Shown in pieces: positions 1 through 11,481 of a DNA stretch of 22,984 bases. Numbering within the stretch: position 1 is the stretch's first letter; every line of letters begins with the position of its first letter. The stretch comes from Coprinopsis marcescibilis. Lineage: Eukaryota; Basidiomycota; Agaricomycetes; Agaricales; Psathyrellaceae. The notes beneath the pieces were generated by a model, which did not search any database, was not told the DNA's origin, and was given only the letters and a program-made list of their open reading frames with translations. The position numbers were made by a program, and so were the translations under genes. The stretch spans positions 1 to 22,984 of the forward strand of contig ML210353.1 of the NCBI GenBank assembly GCA_004369085.1, in the 5' to 3' direction.

Positions 1-759
1 TATGATGATAATTCCACCGATGAGTCGTTTTAATACTTGACCTACGATTTCAACACGGACTCTTTCTCTGGCTACGTCTTATATTCATTTTCGGCGCCTC
101 TCATGTTCTTGTGATACCTAACCTGTCGGCATTCCTGATACTCTTCGTGGTACCAGCCCGGACTTCTTGTGATACCTTTGAGATGGTGTTCCTGGACGAT
201 GTTATGGTCATGTTTTGCTCATATGGTGTATGTCTTTTTAGAGTTGGGGAGAGATGTAACACAGCTGCTTACATACACATACAATTACCTGTAGCACGCG
301 CGTCTCCGTCTCTTCTCCTTAGTCTTTACCCTCGTTGTTCTTATCGTACGCCAATAGACGTCGTTCAAGTATTGTGTTTGTCGCTCGGTTCGAGTGAAGA
401 CCTCGGTCTTACAACATTGTACTTATTAAATCTTGAATTATCCTGTCTCGTCAACAGTCAAGCTCTTGACCTTCAGCTACTGTTATCACCAGCGGGTGGT
501 GTCCTCGTATGTCTAACTTCTGACCACTTTGCGGAATCAGTGGAACCGAAAGGTAATGGACTCGAGTAGATCAACAGTCAAATACACAGGCGGAAGCGGG
601 TTTAGACATTCGAAATTTTATTGTGGTAGCTGCAAGCACCTTACGGTGATGATGATATTCTGGGTATATACTATCCGAGGTGTAAAGAGTGTGTGTGGAC
701 CACTAATGTAATGACGTGTATGCATCGGTATATGAGGCGTAGTATGAGTGACAGCGGGA
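1..759. other. Intergenic stretch downstream of family copy A, no supported gene
   Basis: No reading frame here resembles a protein I recognise. The longest plus-strand frame (ATG near 111 to 569) has no recognisable domain or splice pattern and is probably chance. A 14-bp direct repeat, TTCTTGTGATACCT, lies at 106-119 and 164-177, with a degenerate similar stretch between them near 141-154. The part next to 760 should hold the 3' untranslated region of copy A, which is read leftwards. Confidence 0.5.
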
Positions 760-2013
760 TCACTTAGTCTCAAATGGATTGAGTTCCACATAAGCTGGAG
801 GTAAACTGCCAGTCGCAGACTGTGTGCTGATTGGACGTTGCCCAGATGACTCCAGCGCCTGTTCATCTCCATCACCCCGCATCTCCTCAATGATTGGATC
901 CATCGTCGAATTCACAGTTTCTCCAACTGGATTTGAGGACTCCGCCCTGGATTCCCTGGGATCTATTCCCTGGCCGCCATCTCTACCTGAGCTGGAATCC
1001 TCAGGCTCCTCATTATGACTGAGCTCAGCCACTCGCCTCTGCAGTATTTCGATGGTCGTTCTGGCTTCGGGCGTGTTGGTAGCTTGAAGATTACTGATAC
1101 GCCATAGCAGCACTTGTATCTCGACCATTTGGTCATATAAAGTACCACGTTTTGAGGCTGCGGTCGACGATGAAGGTTCATGCTGAGGAGGGTGGCGGTT
1201 CGGAGCGTCGCGCCAGGCTAAATCTTTGGGCTTGAGGACGCCACTTCGCGGCCCCAAAGTCGAGGTCGAAGCTTCTGGTTGATGAGGGGGCGGGGCTGTG
1301 GATTCATGGGCTGTGCTGTGAGGTCTCTGGATCTGTGAATCGAGAAGCTCAGTTATCTCCCTGCGCAGGTTCGCCATCCTTGCCAAACTGTCTGGATAAG
1401 CGGGGTTCCCTCGTGTTTGATGTGCCCTTTCGTTCAACTGCTGGAGCTCCGCGAACTTGTCTTGTACTGCTTGCATCTTCTCAACTGTGGCTGTCCATAA
1501 GCCATCTTCGGGATTTGGACCTGGGTTTGGAGGTTGAGGTGATGGTCTTGCTCGCCGTGGAGAACGTCGTGATGAGCGGTGCGGAGACGTTGGGGAAGGC
1601 TCCCCATCTATGAGCGCGGGTGCTCTTTGGAAAGCGGAAACTCGACTCAAACGAGCCCTTTCCACGTCTCCGAGCTCGTGGCCTTGGCGGGGAGGAACGC
1701 CACTGTGCTGTTGATGAGCTGAATTCCGGTTGGGTTGCTGGTGGAGGGGAAGGAGGCTGTTGGGCTGAGTAGGATGCTGAACAGCCCCAATTTGCAAGGT
1801 AGGTGAGGATGGCGAGTCCAAGTCCTGGTGAGCGCCATCTGTAGAGGATATAACGTTTAAACGAAATGATAGTAACTTTGCAAAAATATTCACATCGCGC
1901 AACTCACTGCCGTACTTTTTCCCGATATATATTGCTAGAATGCTTACACATATGATGCCCAATACAGAGAAGATAACGATAATAACGACCTGTGTAACTG
2001 GGACTTGTGGCAT
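760..2013 (-). CDS. Single-pass membrane protein with C-terminal PPxY motif, family copy A
   Basis: Not a named family to me; it is a diverged member of the paralog group found five more times in this window. Two exons: 2013-1908 and 1838-760, joined over a 69-nt GTGAGT...CTACAG intron in phase 1, giving about 394 residues. An upstream in-frame ATG at 2136 would add 41 residues; I prefer 2013 because it gives the short N-terminus of the other copies. Residues about 7-30 form one hydrophobic membrane segment followed by KKYG, so the C-terminal part should be cytosolic. The tail is rich in Pro, Ser, Gln and Arg. It carries two predicted helix-loop-helix modules (the first around EKMQAVQDKF, the second starting GTLYDQMVEIQ) and ends with LPPAY about ten residues before the stop, a PPxY WW-binding motif. 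It lacks the [LP]PxY...GQLV motif of copies C and D. A Rsp5-adaptor role is inferred from layout only. Confidence 0.75.
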   Translation of the reverse strand: MPQVPVTQVVIIVIFSVLGIICVSILAIYIGKKYGSELRDVNIFAKLLSFRLNVISSTDGAHQDLDSPSSPTLQIGAVQHPTQPNSLLPLHQQPNRNSAHQQHSGVPPRQGHELGDVERARLSRVSAFQRAPALIDGEPSPTSPHRSSRRSPRRARPSPQPPNPGPNPEDGLWTATVEKMQAVQDKFAELQQLNERAHQTRGNPAYPDSLARMANLRREITELLDSQIQRPHSTAHESTAPPPHQPEASTSTLGPRSGVLKPKDLAWRDAPNRHPPQHEPSSSTAASKRGTLYDQMVEIQVLLWRISNLQATNTPEARTTIEILQRRVAELSHNEEPEDSSSGRDGGQGIDPRESRAESSNPVGETVNSTMDPIIEEMRGDGDEQALESSGQRPISTQSATGSLPPAYVELNPFETK

Positions 2014-2616
2014 TAGATGCTGGTTATAAGATAGAGGGGAGGGAGAACGTTGAGATCCTGAGAGCTCTTGTTGGGATGCAAGTGGTTTTATCATCCTTGC
2101 CACTTGTGGGACGAAACCATCTCTGGAGGCTGGCAATGTCTCGTAAATGTTATGTTACAAAAAATACACGGAGTGCGCAGCATCATCTCCTCTTCTCGCT
2201 TTGAGAAGGGGGGCAAACACGGAATTCTCAGCGCTTAAATGGGGGCTTGGGAACGATGTCCTTAACTACAAGCCCATGCACATCAATCCTGTCATGTCAT
2301 TACCCTCTGTGTATAATATACTCATGGTTATGATTGGCGACTTAGTACCCAAGTTGAGAAATCAGCTCGCTTAGATCATTGAAGTGCATGGCAATTGCTG
2401 TATGCAACTGCGGTCAGTTGGGAACTTAGCTGATATCTCGCAGATGCGAAGCTTGTTGATCGCAGTATCTGACAGGTGGTGAGTTGAAAAAGAGGTTGAA
2501 ACAATGCATTGTCTTGGTGAGTTCGATGAAAACAGAAGAGAAATCGCGATCGTTAATGGTACAGGTACTAGACAGTGTCGTATCGATAACCGATCGTAGG
2601 CTTGGCATGGGTCCGA
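2014..2616. other. Intergenic: copy A promoter side and eIF3e 3' side
   Basis: Both neighbours are on the minus strand, so this interval holds the 3' untranslated region of eIF3e on its right and the 5' region of copy A on its left. If copy A starts at the ATG at 2136, the first 123 bases of this interval are coding. I see no other gene, RNA or clear repeat here. Confidence 0.5.
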
Positions 2617-4257
2617 CTACTGGGCGACCGCAGCCTGAGGTTGTGCCTCCGATTTTGGTTGCTGGTGATGAGCATTGGGCACGGATCCCCGTCCAATGGC
2701 AGAACCCATAGCTTGAGTTCGAAGCGCGAGACCTCTGGTTTTTTCGATGACCGTTTGGTATACCGGCTGCGGTGGTCGGTTGATCTCGATAACGTTCTGG
2801 AAACATATTTAAATTTTAGGTAAAGAAGAAAGATGAAGTTACTACTAACCTTCTCCAGATCGATCTTGGCGTCGGCTCCCATACGCGTTTCACGGATTAG
2901 GTTAACAATCCACTTCTCGCCATCTTCGCGAGACAGATTGAGGCGATCAGAGAGGTCACTAATAACCTTTCAGGGTTTGGTCGAAAAGAGAGTAAACTCA
3001 AGTCACGTACGCGATGTCAATCTTCTGATGGATCCGGCAGTAGGCCTCGCTGATGAGGTACCGTGCGTTGTCCAAGAACTCGTCCCTGAAAGGACTGAGG
3101 AAAAAGTCGTTGGAGACGACTTCCTCCGCCTGGGCCAAAGCTTTTTGAGCGGCTTCGAAATCAAACTCGACGTATAATTCCTTCAAAAAGGTAGTCACCG
3201 GGTCCTGATATTGGTATTCCTCCGTCTGAATCACCTTGACTACTTCCCGGATAGCATGTCGAACGCGGGTTGAGATAGGTGAAGCACTGCTGGAGGAAGC
3301 TGCGACCTTGCGTGAAAGGATGGCGGCTGCAGCGAGGTGCCGCAGGACCCAAGGCGAGGCTGTTTGAATGGTGTTGAGGTATGCGGGGCTAAGGAACGTT
3401 TCGAGAAGCAAAGTGCGGCCTTCTGGGTGGTTGAAGTAGACGAAAAGGGACCAGTGGACGAGCCAGGTGCGCGAATGCAACTGGACGAGGGCAGGGTCTG
3501 ATGTGGTGATAGAGGAGCTCGATGCTGCTGCTGAGACAGCTGCAAGGAGTGAGGCGGAGGTTCGCGAGTCTATTGCCTCGCGAAGTGTGTTGAGTTCGTC
3601 GAGAGCAACGTCCCAGCGGCCGGTAAGGATATCCGCAGCCAGTTTTCCCCAGCTTGCTGAAGTGTTGAGTTCGTTGTCGGTAGACAAAACCCGGAAGTGG
3701 TAGAGGTAGTCGGCAGCGCCACTGTAGTTTCCATACGAATATTGGAATTTTCCAAAGTTGTATAGCGCGGTGATTTGTTCAAGGGTGAGCTTGATTGAAG
3801 TTCAATTGGGTATATTCAACATAACCAAGCAATTACGCACATTGTAGTTATCCTTCAGGTACTGAAGATTCTGATTCTTGTCCTGCCTTAAAGCTTGAGC
3901 GACATCTGGGTTCTCAATAACATCCAAGACGGCCTGCGCCTCCTGTTGTAACCGCTCATTTGTCGATACCGCGTTTTGGCGTTTCACATCGAATTCTAGA
4001 TCAAACGACCGATATTAGCCTGCTCTTTTCAGTAAACACGAAAACTAACCTTTGGGAACCTCTTTATCTGGCCAGACATTCGAAAACAACGATGCAGCGA
4101 AATCAAACATATTGGTCCCTTTTGCGAGTTCATATTGGGCAATCTGGAGGTCTTCATCTGGGAAAGTCGAGTTCTCAGCAAGGTGAGCGAGCAATGGGAA
4201 CGCCAGATGACGATCCAGGTAGGGTATTATTGTTTTTGTGAGGTCGTGTTCCGCCAT
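2617..4257 (-). CDS. INT6: Eukaryotic translation initiation factor 3 subunit e (eIF3e/Int6)
   Basis: eIF3e is a PCI-domain subunit of the eIF3 complex, which loads mRNA on the 40S ribosome in the cytosol. Five exons: 4257-4050, 3995-3841, 3789-3011, 2958-2850 and 2796-2617. The introns are 54, 51, 52 and 53 nt with GT-AG ends, and the 1,431 coding bases give 476 residues (human eIF3e has 445). The N-terminus [20 protein letters not shown] and the following [15 protein letters not shown] stretch are the typical eIF3e N-terminal domain. Exon 3 carries the helical repeats and most of the PCI domain ([20 protein letters not shown] and [20 protein letters not shown]). Exon 4 adds the winged-helix end ([20 protein letters not shown]). 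The last exon holds the conserved [18 protein letters not shown] and a Gln/Ala-rich tail. The start is the first Met matching the family. Odd point: a fungus-specific Ser/Ala-rich insertion in exon 3 ([11 protein letters not shown]). Confidence 0.97.
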
Positions 4258-4604
4258 TTTGGTCGCGATCGATGTGGAGGTCGTGGACAATGTCGGCGGC
4301 GACGACGACGAACGAGAATGAAAACTGGGTGCACAGCCACAGATTAATGTATTTTGCGTGTGTTTGCCAACGGCTTCCCGGGTTCATAGTAGGCGCCAGC
4401 GCGACTTCTTCGAGTTTCTCTCTCATTGTCAGCTCCTTGTTGCAGGTATGGGGTATGAGGGTTCAAAGCTGAGTTGTCCGATATATAGGTATCTAACTGG
4501 ATGACATGTAGTAATTATCAAAGGCGATAAGCCACATGCTATTATTCTCTTTGGAAACATCGTTAATCATGAAGGGTATCGACTGGCTGTGGGCACAGGG
4601 TGGT
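4258..4604. promoter_or_regulatory. 5' region of eIF3e and 3' region of copy B
   Basis: This gap contains the eIF3e promoter and leader, read leftwards. Just upstream of the ATG is a short trinucleotide-like run of CGG/CGA units (about 4293-4312). A similar run precedes the WDR48 start codon. No TATA box is obvious. An upstream ATG at 4426 opens an 83-codon frame overlapping the eIF3e start, but nothing shows that it lies within the mRNA. Confidence 0.4.
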
Positions 4605-5289
4605 TCAACTAGACGCCCTCACACCCTCTTCAATCTGCTGTGTGCTACTTGTCGCCGGAGTCGCAACCTCGTATGAAGGAGGCAAAGTTTCTCGTCGGAC
4701 TGGGGTCGAAGTTGTGGATACTGGTGGATTCGGAGATTCTGTGGTCGGGATGGAATTATCTGGAACACGGACTGTGGGGGGATGCGAAGGAGATAAAGTT
4801 GGGATCATCAAGGTAGCGACAGCAGCGCGAAGGCTGTCGATTTTTGCGTGTTGAGGTGATCCTGGTGGGTATCCTCCAGTTGGCGCGACGGCAGTCAAAG
4901 CCTCCAACTCTGCGAGTATTGCTTGGGCAGCCCCCACCCTTTTCGATATATCGTCAGGCGGTGGTGATGGTACTGGTCCAAGTTCTATATCTTGGTCTCC
5001 CCGTTGTGGGCCTTGATATGGAGGAAGAGGGTCGCGGTTGCTCGTGTCGGGGGCGGTCCTGAGCCTGGGAGTGGTGACCGGAACTGGTAGGATATTGACT
5101 GCCTTCTTCTTCAAAAATACTTGGTGAGGCATCATTATAGTGTGTTCTATTTATATTTTGTAGACGGAAGGACTCACTGCGACCATGGCAACATGACAAG
5201 AGCAGAGCCAGAGTAATAACTGTAATCACTCCTAATATACCTCCCGCTATGATTCCGGCTGAATTGACTCTGGGGCTGCCATCTGACAT
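4605..5289 (-). CDS. Single-pass membrane protein with PPxY motifs, family copy B
   Basis: Family member with one helical module. Exon 1, 5289-5178, encodes MSDGSPRVNSAGI..., a membrane segment at about residues 11-33, then CCHGR. The phase-1 donor GTGAGT sits directly after it. I place the acceptor so that the intron is 5177-5120 (58 nt), which gives 208 residues; an alternative acceptor at 5099 keeps the frame and would drop a KKK stretch next to the membrane. Exon 2 holds PLPPYQGPQRGDQ (first PY motif), an acidic stretch, one helix-loop-helix module with the family signature APTGGYPPGSPQHAK in its loop, and a C-terminal LPPSYE (second PY motif). The real start is set by comparison with the other copies and by the downstream membrane segment; an upstream in-frame ATG at 5340 exists. 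Function unknown; WW-domain binding is predicted from the PY motifs. Confidence 0.78.
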
Positions 5290-7339
5290 CAGGTCTTGAC
5301 AGAGGAGAAAAAAGGTCGTGTGGTTGTGCCTTTCCGGCAATATCGCGCCTGCTTAAATACGTTTTCACGTTCAGCTAAATCGCATCTGAACATTGACACC
5401 GGCGACTCCAGGTTATTGTTAATGCCGCATGGAAGCTCTACAGCACTACCCCGTTTCGGTCTCACTGTCCGACAAGAAGCGTCCCATGCCACTTCGCAAG
5501 GCTGTTCACTCGAGACGAAGTATCCGTAATCTCTCACATGGCATCACGCCGGCTTGAATAGTGGGCTCCTGGCAGCTCCTGGCTCAATCCTCTCTTGCGA
5601 AACAGCTTCGCCATTCGTACACGCCAAGCGGCTAAAATGTTCTCGGCATTGGAAGCAGTGCAAACTTACGTGTATTGCGACACACCGAACCACTGAGCCT
5701 ACTGCGCACAAAGGTTGCTTTCTGGACCCCTACTTGTCTATGAGAGTTGTTGATACTCATACACCGTAAGGAAGTGTATTCAATTCAAAAAGAAACTCAC
5801 CGATCACCACGCAAAATAACAACAATGCAGTGGAAGTCGCCGCATAATCGGGTATGAGGCTTGAGCTGCGCCTTAAGGCAACAAGCCGAAGATCCGTGTG
5901 AGTCTTGTCCTCAGTCTGTCCACAGCATTTGAAACCACAGTGATGCAGAACTATTATGTAGGTCTTTGTAAAGAACACACGGCTGTGTTTCCGCAATTCA
6001 GATCCTAGTAGCCTACCGGGCGCTAACTTGTCCGACCCGATGGTGACGTGGTTCTTTGGACGAGGTCACGAGGAACATAGCATTCGCTATAGTGCTGAGT
6101 TAGTAGTTACTCGAGCGTCGTGTCATTCCTCGCTGGCACTCAAAGCTCTTCTTGTGGCAGTCTGGGCATCCGCAGAAATTATGGTTTCCTCTCTACTTTC
6201 AAGTCATCCGACAAAGTTCACTTGAGATGACCGAGGAATGCGGGCCTCGGAAAACCGGCTTGTGGACAGGAACATCTGGCAGTGCAGCTACTGCCACCAG
6301 GGCCATCGCTATAAATCGAGAATCTGATTGTTTTTGCTATCCGCGAATGTGAGAATATAAAGCCCCTTGAACGTTTGGTTTACCCTCGATATAATGCCGC
6401 CCGCTGACATGTTACGCGCCATAGTTACCGCAGTACAAGTCTCTATCTCGCCTAGTGTGTGTATCGTCTTTGAGGACAGGCAAAATTCCCCACCGGTCTT
6501 GCTTATTAAAGCTTGAACGTACATGGGTACCCCTCCCACTCATGGGATAGATCAAGCACCACCCGAGAGGCCTACCGTGCGTTAAAGACCACGGTTCACA
6601 ATACGTTGAAGCACCTGACCATTAATTTCCCTATATTCAATTTTGTAGTTCAGAATTCCAGCACTGGGGAGAGTAACCTAAGATCACAGTCTGTGCGGCT
6701 CCTGTCCATAGTACGCCTGCCCTCCATTCGTGCATGGCTTTGGGATGTCCAGCAACCTTTCAGTTGGGTTCTTGCTCCTGTCCATTGTGCTGGAGATCAT
6801 GCATGCAGCTAAATGCTAATTGATTGGGCTGCAATGCTCACAACAGCCAACAACTCATACGGGATCGACCAAATGCAGTCTCTGTAGGAACTCGCACTGT
6901 AGATTCAGATGAGAATAGGGCTGCCACGGAGGCCACTGAGGGAAGAATCTTGACCTTGCCTGAAAATGGTTTAGAGTGTCTATTAAGGCGCCTACCCGCT
7001 CCATTGAGTCGCGGCTGTACAGCGATATTACGATACGGTAGACAGGGTCGATCGGTTTGTCGATGATAGAAGTGCTGGGGTGTGACATTTGAAATTTTGG
7101 ATGACTTGATTTGTGCCTAGGTCTGCGATTTCATCCTGAGTTTTGCGAATTATCGGTGCCGTACCAAGACGGAGCGTTGATCTTATTCAGTTCGATAAAT
7201 GTAGATGGTCATGGTGATGGTGGGACTCAAACAGGAAGAAAGCCCCTGAGCGACGTCCGATGTCGATGGCATCATTGTTTGCGGAGTTTGGTCGTTGTTG
7301 ACGGCGACGACGACGACGACAGCGACAAAGGTTGAGCCG
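5290..7339. other. Two-kilobase gap with minus-strand coding-like fragments, no intact gene
   Basis: No gene can be assembled. On the minus strand several unconnected segments look protein-like. Near 5997-5801 there is a hydrophobic stretch (STALLLFCVVIG) ending in a phase-1 GTGAGT donor like that of the membrane family, but with no Met upstream. Near 6300-6120 lie two Cys-rich pieces (CPQAGFPRPAFLGHLK and CPDCHKKSFECQRGMTRR) that recall decayed C2H2 fingers. Near 7200-6830 three overlapping frames carry segments such as DEIADLGTNQVIQNFKCH, SLYSRDSMERVGALIDTLNH and KILPSVASVAALFSSES. Frame changes and stops between these pieces suggest a degraded gene or an old insertion, or chance. The right end holds the WDR48 promoter, the left end the promoter of copy B. 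Confidence 0.3.
7301..7326. repeat. ACG-type trinucleotide run before WDR48
   Basis: A short run of ACG units with GCG and ACA interruptions lies 14-39 bases before the WDR48 start codon and so probably in its leader. It is short and imperfect. A similar CGA/CGG run precedes eIF3e at about 4293-4312 in the opposite gene orientation. Confidence 0.5.
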
Positions 7340-10300
7340 ATGAGTCAACCCAAGGGACGAGTTTCCTATATTATCCCCCCTTCTACGGGCCACGTCCGTC
7401 GTTTCCAGCTCCCACCACATGGCAGCCAACGTCTAGGAGCTGTCGCACCGATATTAGTACCCCACCTTGTGCAAACGGTACACAATGTGGACGAAACACC
7501 TAGCTGGGCGCGTCATCCTCGACACAGGCTTGGGGTCGCTGCATTGGCAATTGATTCTTCGACATTTCTGGCAGGACGGAGCTCTCCTGAAGGCATCTTA
7601 TACTCTGGAGGAAGAGATGGCCTCATCATCGCCCGCGATCTGGGTGTACGAATGAAGAAACGCACGAATCAGTCTGTTGTGAGGCCTAAAGATCGCTGGG
7701 AGATGATTACGGGGTGGGCAGACGATGCTATCGAGGAGGAGACAGACGAAAGCGACGAGCGAGGTACAGATGGCGACGTGCTGGGCGAGGTCACTGGCAA
7801 GCGACAGCGAGCAGCAAGTGTGTCCCAAGACTTGCCCATAGAAAACCAATGGGAGACAGATATGAATTCATTCAGGCCTGGAGTCGTAAGTCTCTGTCAG
7901 TATTGCTATGAATTTGCTGAATATATGAACAGCACAGCGAATTCAGGCAATCTGCCCAAGCCCATTCAGATTGGATTAATGACCTTCTGCTCTGCAATTA
8001 CAACCAAACGGTGATCTCAGCATCTTCAGATGGAACAGTGAAAGCGTGGTCGCCACACTCTGCAACACCCACGGACCCAGCTGTAATTGGTTCTCATGCG
8101 GACTATGTTCGTTGTCTAGCGCTATGGTATGTGTAGTGTCTTCGAGAATGTGAGTGTACCTAACAAATTCTTACAGCCGAGAGAAGAATTGGGTTGCATC
8201 TGGGTCATTCGACAGGACGATTAAACTCTGGGATCTCAGCAGAACAACGCAGGCAGATGCTCTTACTACGCTCAATCCACCGGACGCAACAGCGCCCAAG
8301 TCCTCAGTATATGCTGTCGCATCAGACCCATTTGGTCGCACTATTGCATCAGGCTCTCCAGAGCGCGTTGTTAGACTGTGGGATCCACGCACGGGCAAGA
8401 GAACAGGGAAATTGGTTGGGCACACGGATAACATTCGTGCAATTCTCATCTCTGAAGATAGCCGTTATGTGGGTTATATCAGTTCAAGCGAGATCGCAAG
8501 CTGATCTTTTCCTCAGCTTCTGACAGGTTCAGCGGACGCAACTGTTAAACTATGGTCCCTGGGCTCGCAACGATGCCTACACACATTCACTCATCACGCC
8601 GACTCCGTCTGGTCATTGTACTCCACCAATCCAAACCTCGAAACCTTTTATTCCGGCGACAGGACGGGACTTGTTTGCAGAGTTGATTTGGAAGACTGTA
8701 CGGACCTTTCGGAAGGGGAATGTCTGTTGCTGTGCAACGAGTCGGGCGAATCTGGACATGCATCAGAGGGCATCACCCGAATCGCAGTCATGGACGACAA
8801 TCTGCTCTGGACCGCATCTGGATCGTCCACTATCCAACGATGGCATATCCCACAACCCCGAACAACGCGAAACTTCGCCATTCCCGATCCGGACGGAGAG
8901 GCCACATCCTCGCTCAGTTTGGCATCTCCACCTATAAAGAGAAGACTGCAGTTCCAAACGAGCGGAGTCGCGTCGGAAGCCAGCACTCGACCGTCTACTG
9001 GCCAAGGTCAGCCTCGCCGCATGTCCTCAGCACCCTCAGTCCAATCGCTGTTTTCTGAACACATCAGGAAACGCGGAATGTCTTTTGACAATATGATCAA
9101 CGGAATCCCATTGGATCACCATATCAAGTTAATCTCGCCCAACGACCCTTTCGCTTCGTTTACCCATAACCGGAGTATGAAGGACGCGGAGGTTGCAACG
9201 CTCTACTCCGCTGCATCTGTAGTCTCCGTTCCCACATCCCGGGTTCCCCAACCTCATAACAGTCCGATCCAAAGTTCGAGAACTGAGGAAACCGTCATGC
9301 CTACCAGCGTTGCCAGGGCCGACTACGAAGAGCGGGAACTGGCGTCTGACGCGATCCCCTACTGCACCCAGCCAGATGACATCCTCAAAGGCGAGCATGG
9401 GCTCGTGCGGTCTGTCATCCTCAACGACCGTATACACGCTCTTACTGTTGACATTGCTGGGGAGGTGGCGGTATGGGATATCGTGCGTGGTGTGTGTTTG
9501 GGGAGCTACCACCCGGAGGACGTCGCGGCTGCCAGTCAGCCGGGGAGCGTGTCCAGTGGGGTGGCGGCAGGGAAGGAAAGGAGCCCAAGAGAGGCGTTGG
9601 AAGCGGTCCGAGAGAGAATCGAAGGCGAGGGAGTGGCGAATACGTGGTGCACGGCCGATACGAAGGCAGGTGTATTGACTATACATATGACGGAGAGGTG
9701 TTTCGAGACTGAGGTGTACGCGGATGAAGTGGGATTCTCACATGATAAACACTTCAACGAGGAAAGCAAATGTGAGTTTTTTCGTCTATCCAACTGAGGC
9801 TGTGCGCTCATGCATGTACCACAGTGAACGTGGGCAAGTGGGTGCTAAGAAATCTGTTCCAGGGATTTATCAAAGAGGAGGTGCATCTCCACAAAAAGCA
9901 GGGTTCGGCAGGGTCGGGGAAGGAGATGATGCTACCGCCATCTATCAGTCGGGGAGACCCTCCTTCACCCGAGAGTACGCGCAAGCTTCGACATCGATAC
10001 ACCTCATCGTCGGATTCGCCTCGAAAATCCTCCAGATACGTTCCGATGAGCAGCACGGTCGTTTGTTCTCCCAAGATGATACCCGTGGCGGCCCCGACGT
10101 CAATCAATACTTTACCACGTTCCTCGCCGCTGCTTTCCCCTATGATACCCCTGCACCCACCCAAGGACCATATCACGCAGAGCCCTATTTTGGGGCAGGA
10201 CCAAGGTCTCCCACTACCATTGCACCAGCGGACGCGCTCTGGAACAATGGACGGGTCAATGAACCGGACACCGTCGTCTGGGCCTGCGAAGGAAGATTAT

Positions 10301-11380
10301 TTCAGCATCCGCACTAGGCAACCTTCGACGCATGGAGGCGATGATACCCCTATGCCCACCGCTAAAACAGAACCTGCAACCCCTGGTACCCCCAGCGGTG
10401 GCCTAATGGGCAGACTAAAAATCCTTGGGAAGATGGGAAAGCGACCTGTTAGCGAGTCTGCGAGCCCCGTGCTCGGAGCTGCTACGCCCACGTTGGGGGC
10501 TTTGAGTTCCTCTGAGGTGTGTTTATTTACCCTCGCATTGCTTTGTAGATGTTGCTGACAGGGATTTTGGACGATCAGGACACCCCTATTATCGAATTTA
10601 TCAAGACCCCTATGCAACAGCTGCTTTCTGGATCGTTGACCCCGCCGTCTACCGTTGATGCACCACACCACAATTTTCCGTCGCAGACTGTAGTTCTGAT
10701 ATCGGAAGAAGCGACACCGAGTTATCGAACGCTGTATCGTGGACATGTGGTTAACACCCATCATGACACGGGACTGCTGGAGGACTCTATGCCGATGTGG
10801 CTCGCGGAGTATTTGTTGCTGAACAAGCTCCCGCCTATGCCGCCTACGATTAAGTTGAGCTTTGTGTTGTTGCCGTGGAATAAGGATCCGGATGTTGAGC
10901 CGCTTCCGGAGTTGTTGAATTCGTATGTCGTTTTCGTGGGCGTGGATGTGTTCTTGACTGATACTGGGTTGATAGGACGCAATCAAAGCTGACCGCCAGT
11001 AAATACCTAAGGGTATCGAAAATTCTGATGCATGTGAGCATCCTTGTTTTTTGCATTGCTTCTAATGTTGTGTACTGATAGCATTTCTCTAGGTGCAAGA
11101 CAAGTTGGATAAGCTGCAGCATCAGTCGGCTTCAGTATCGAGGGCTGGCTCAATTCGCTCTTCAGTAGAGGAACAGCATGCCTTAGATCCCCAGATGTCC
11201 CCTCGACTCAGGGCAGACGATTTGTACGAGGTGTTGTGCAACGAAGCTGTCCTTCCTCTAGATATGACGCTCGCTGCGGTACGTCAGTACGTTTGGAGGA
11301 ATTCGTCAGAGCTGGTCATGCATTATAGGCGAAGACATCCTAACCGTGTTGCGGAGGAGCTAGGTTTCGAGGTTCTGTAA
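7340..11380 (+). CDS. WDR48/UAF1-type WD-repeat protein (Bun107-like), deubiquitinase cofactor
   Basis: Homologue of metazoan WDR48/UAF1 and fission yeast Bun107, WD40 proteins that bind and activate USP1/USP12/USP46-type deubiquitinases. Eight exons: 7340-7885, 7933-8126, 8177-8468, 8517-9771, 9825-10516, 10549-10922, 10976-11033 and 11093-11380. They keep one frame for 1,232 residues, long against the human protein (677). Residues about 60-400 are the beta-propeller: [24 protein letters not shown]...[19 protein letters not shown]...[39 protein letters not shown] and [14 protein letters not shown]. An acidic, low-complexity insertion (about 125-180) interrupts blades 1 and 2. The C-terminus has the WDR48/Bun107 domain: [54 protein letters not shown] and [13 protein letters not shown] Ser/Pro-rich linker of more than 200 residues lies between. 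Start: first Met in frame, followed by the family-like RVSYIIPP. Intron 5 (10517-10548) would be only 32 nt, so that border is uncertain. Confidence 0.93.
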
Positions 11381-11481
11381 TTTTATGAATGTGCTTTGTA
11401 TTATTTTTGTATGAATTATATAGTGTAAATATCGATTGTTATGAGTGGTGGATCTCAAATTTCTGGGAGTTGGACATGACT

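Noticed and set aside
111..569. Plus-strand open frame of 152 codons
   Set aside because: No recognisable domain, no splice-like pattern and composition unlike the neighbouring genes; probably chance.
4175..4426. Upstream minus-strand frame of 83 codons overlapping the eIF3e start
   Set aside because: It begins with a true ATG, but nothing shows that it lies in the eIF3e mRNA; more likely it is upstream of the transcription start.
8648..9686. Long minus-strand frames opposite WDR48 exon 4
   Set aside because: They are antisense shadows of a well-supported coding exon with conserved WD repeats.
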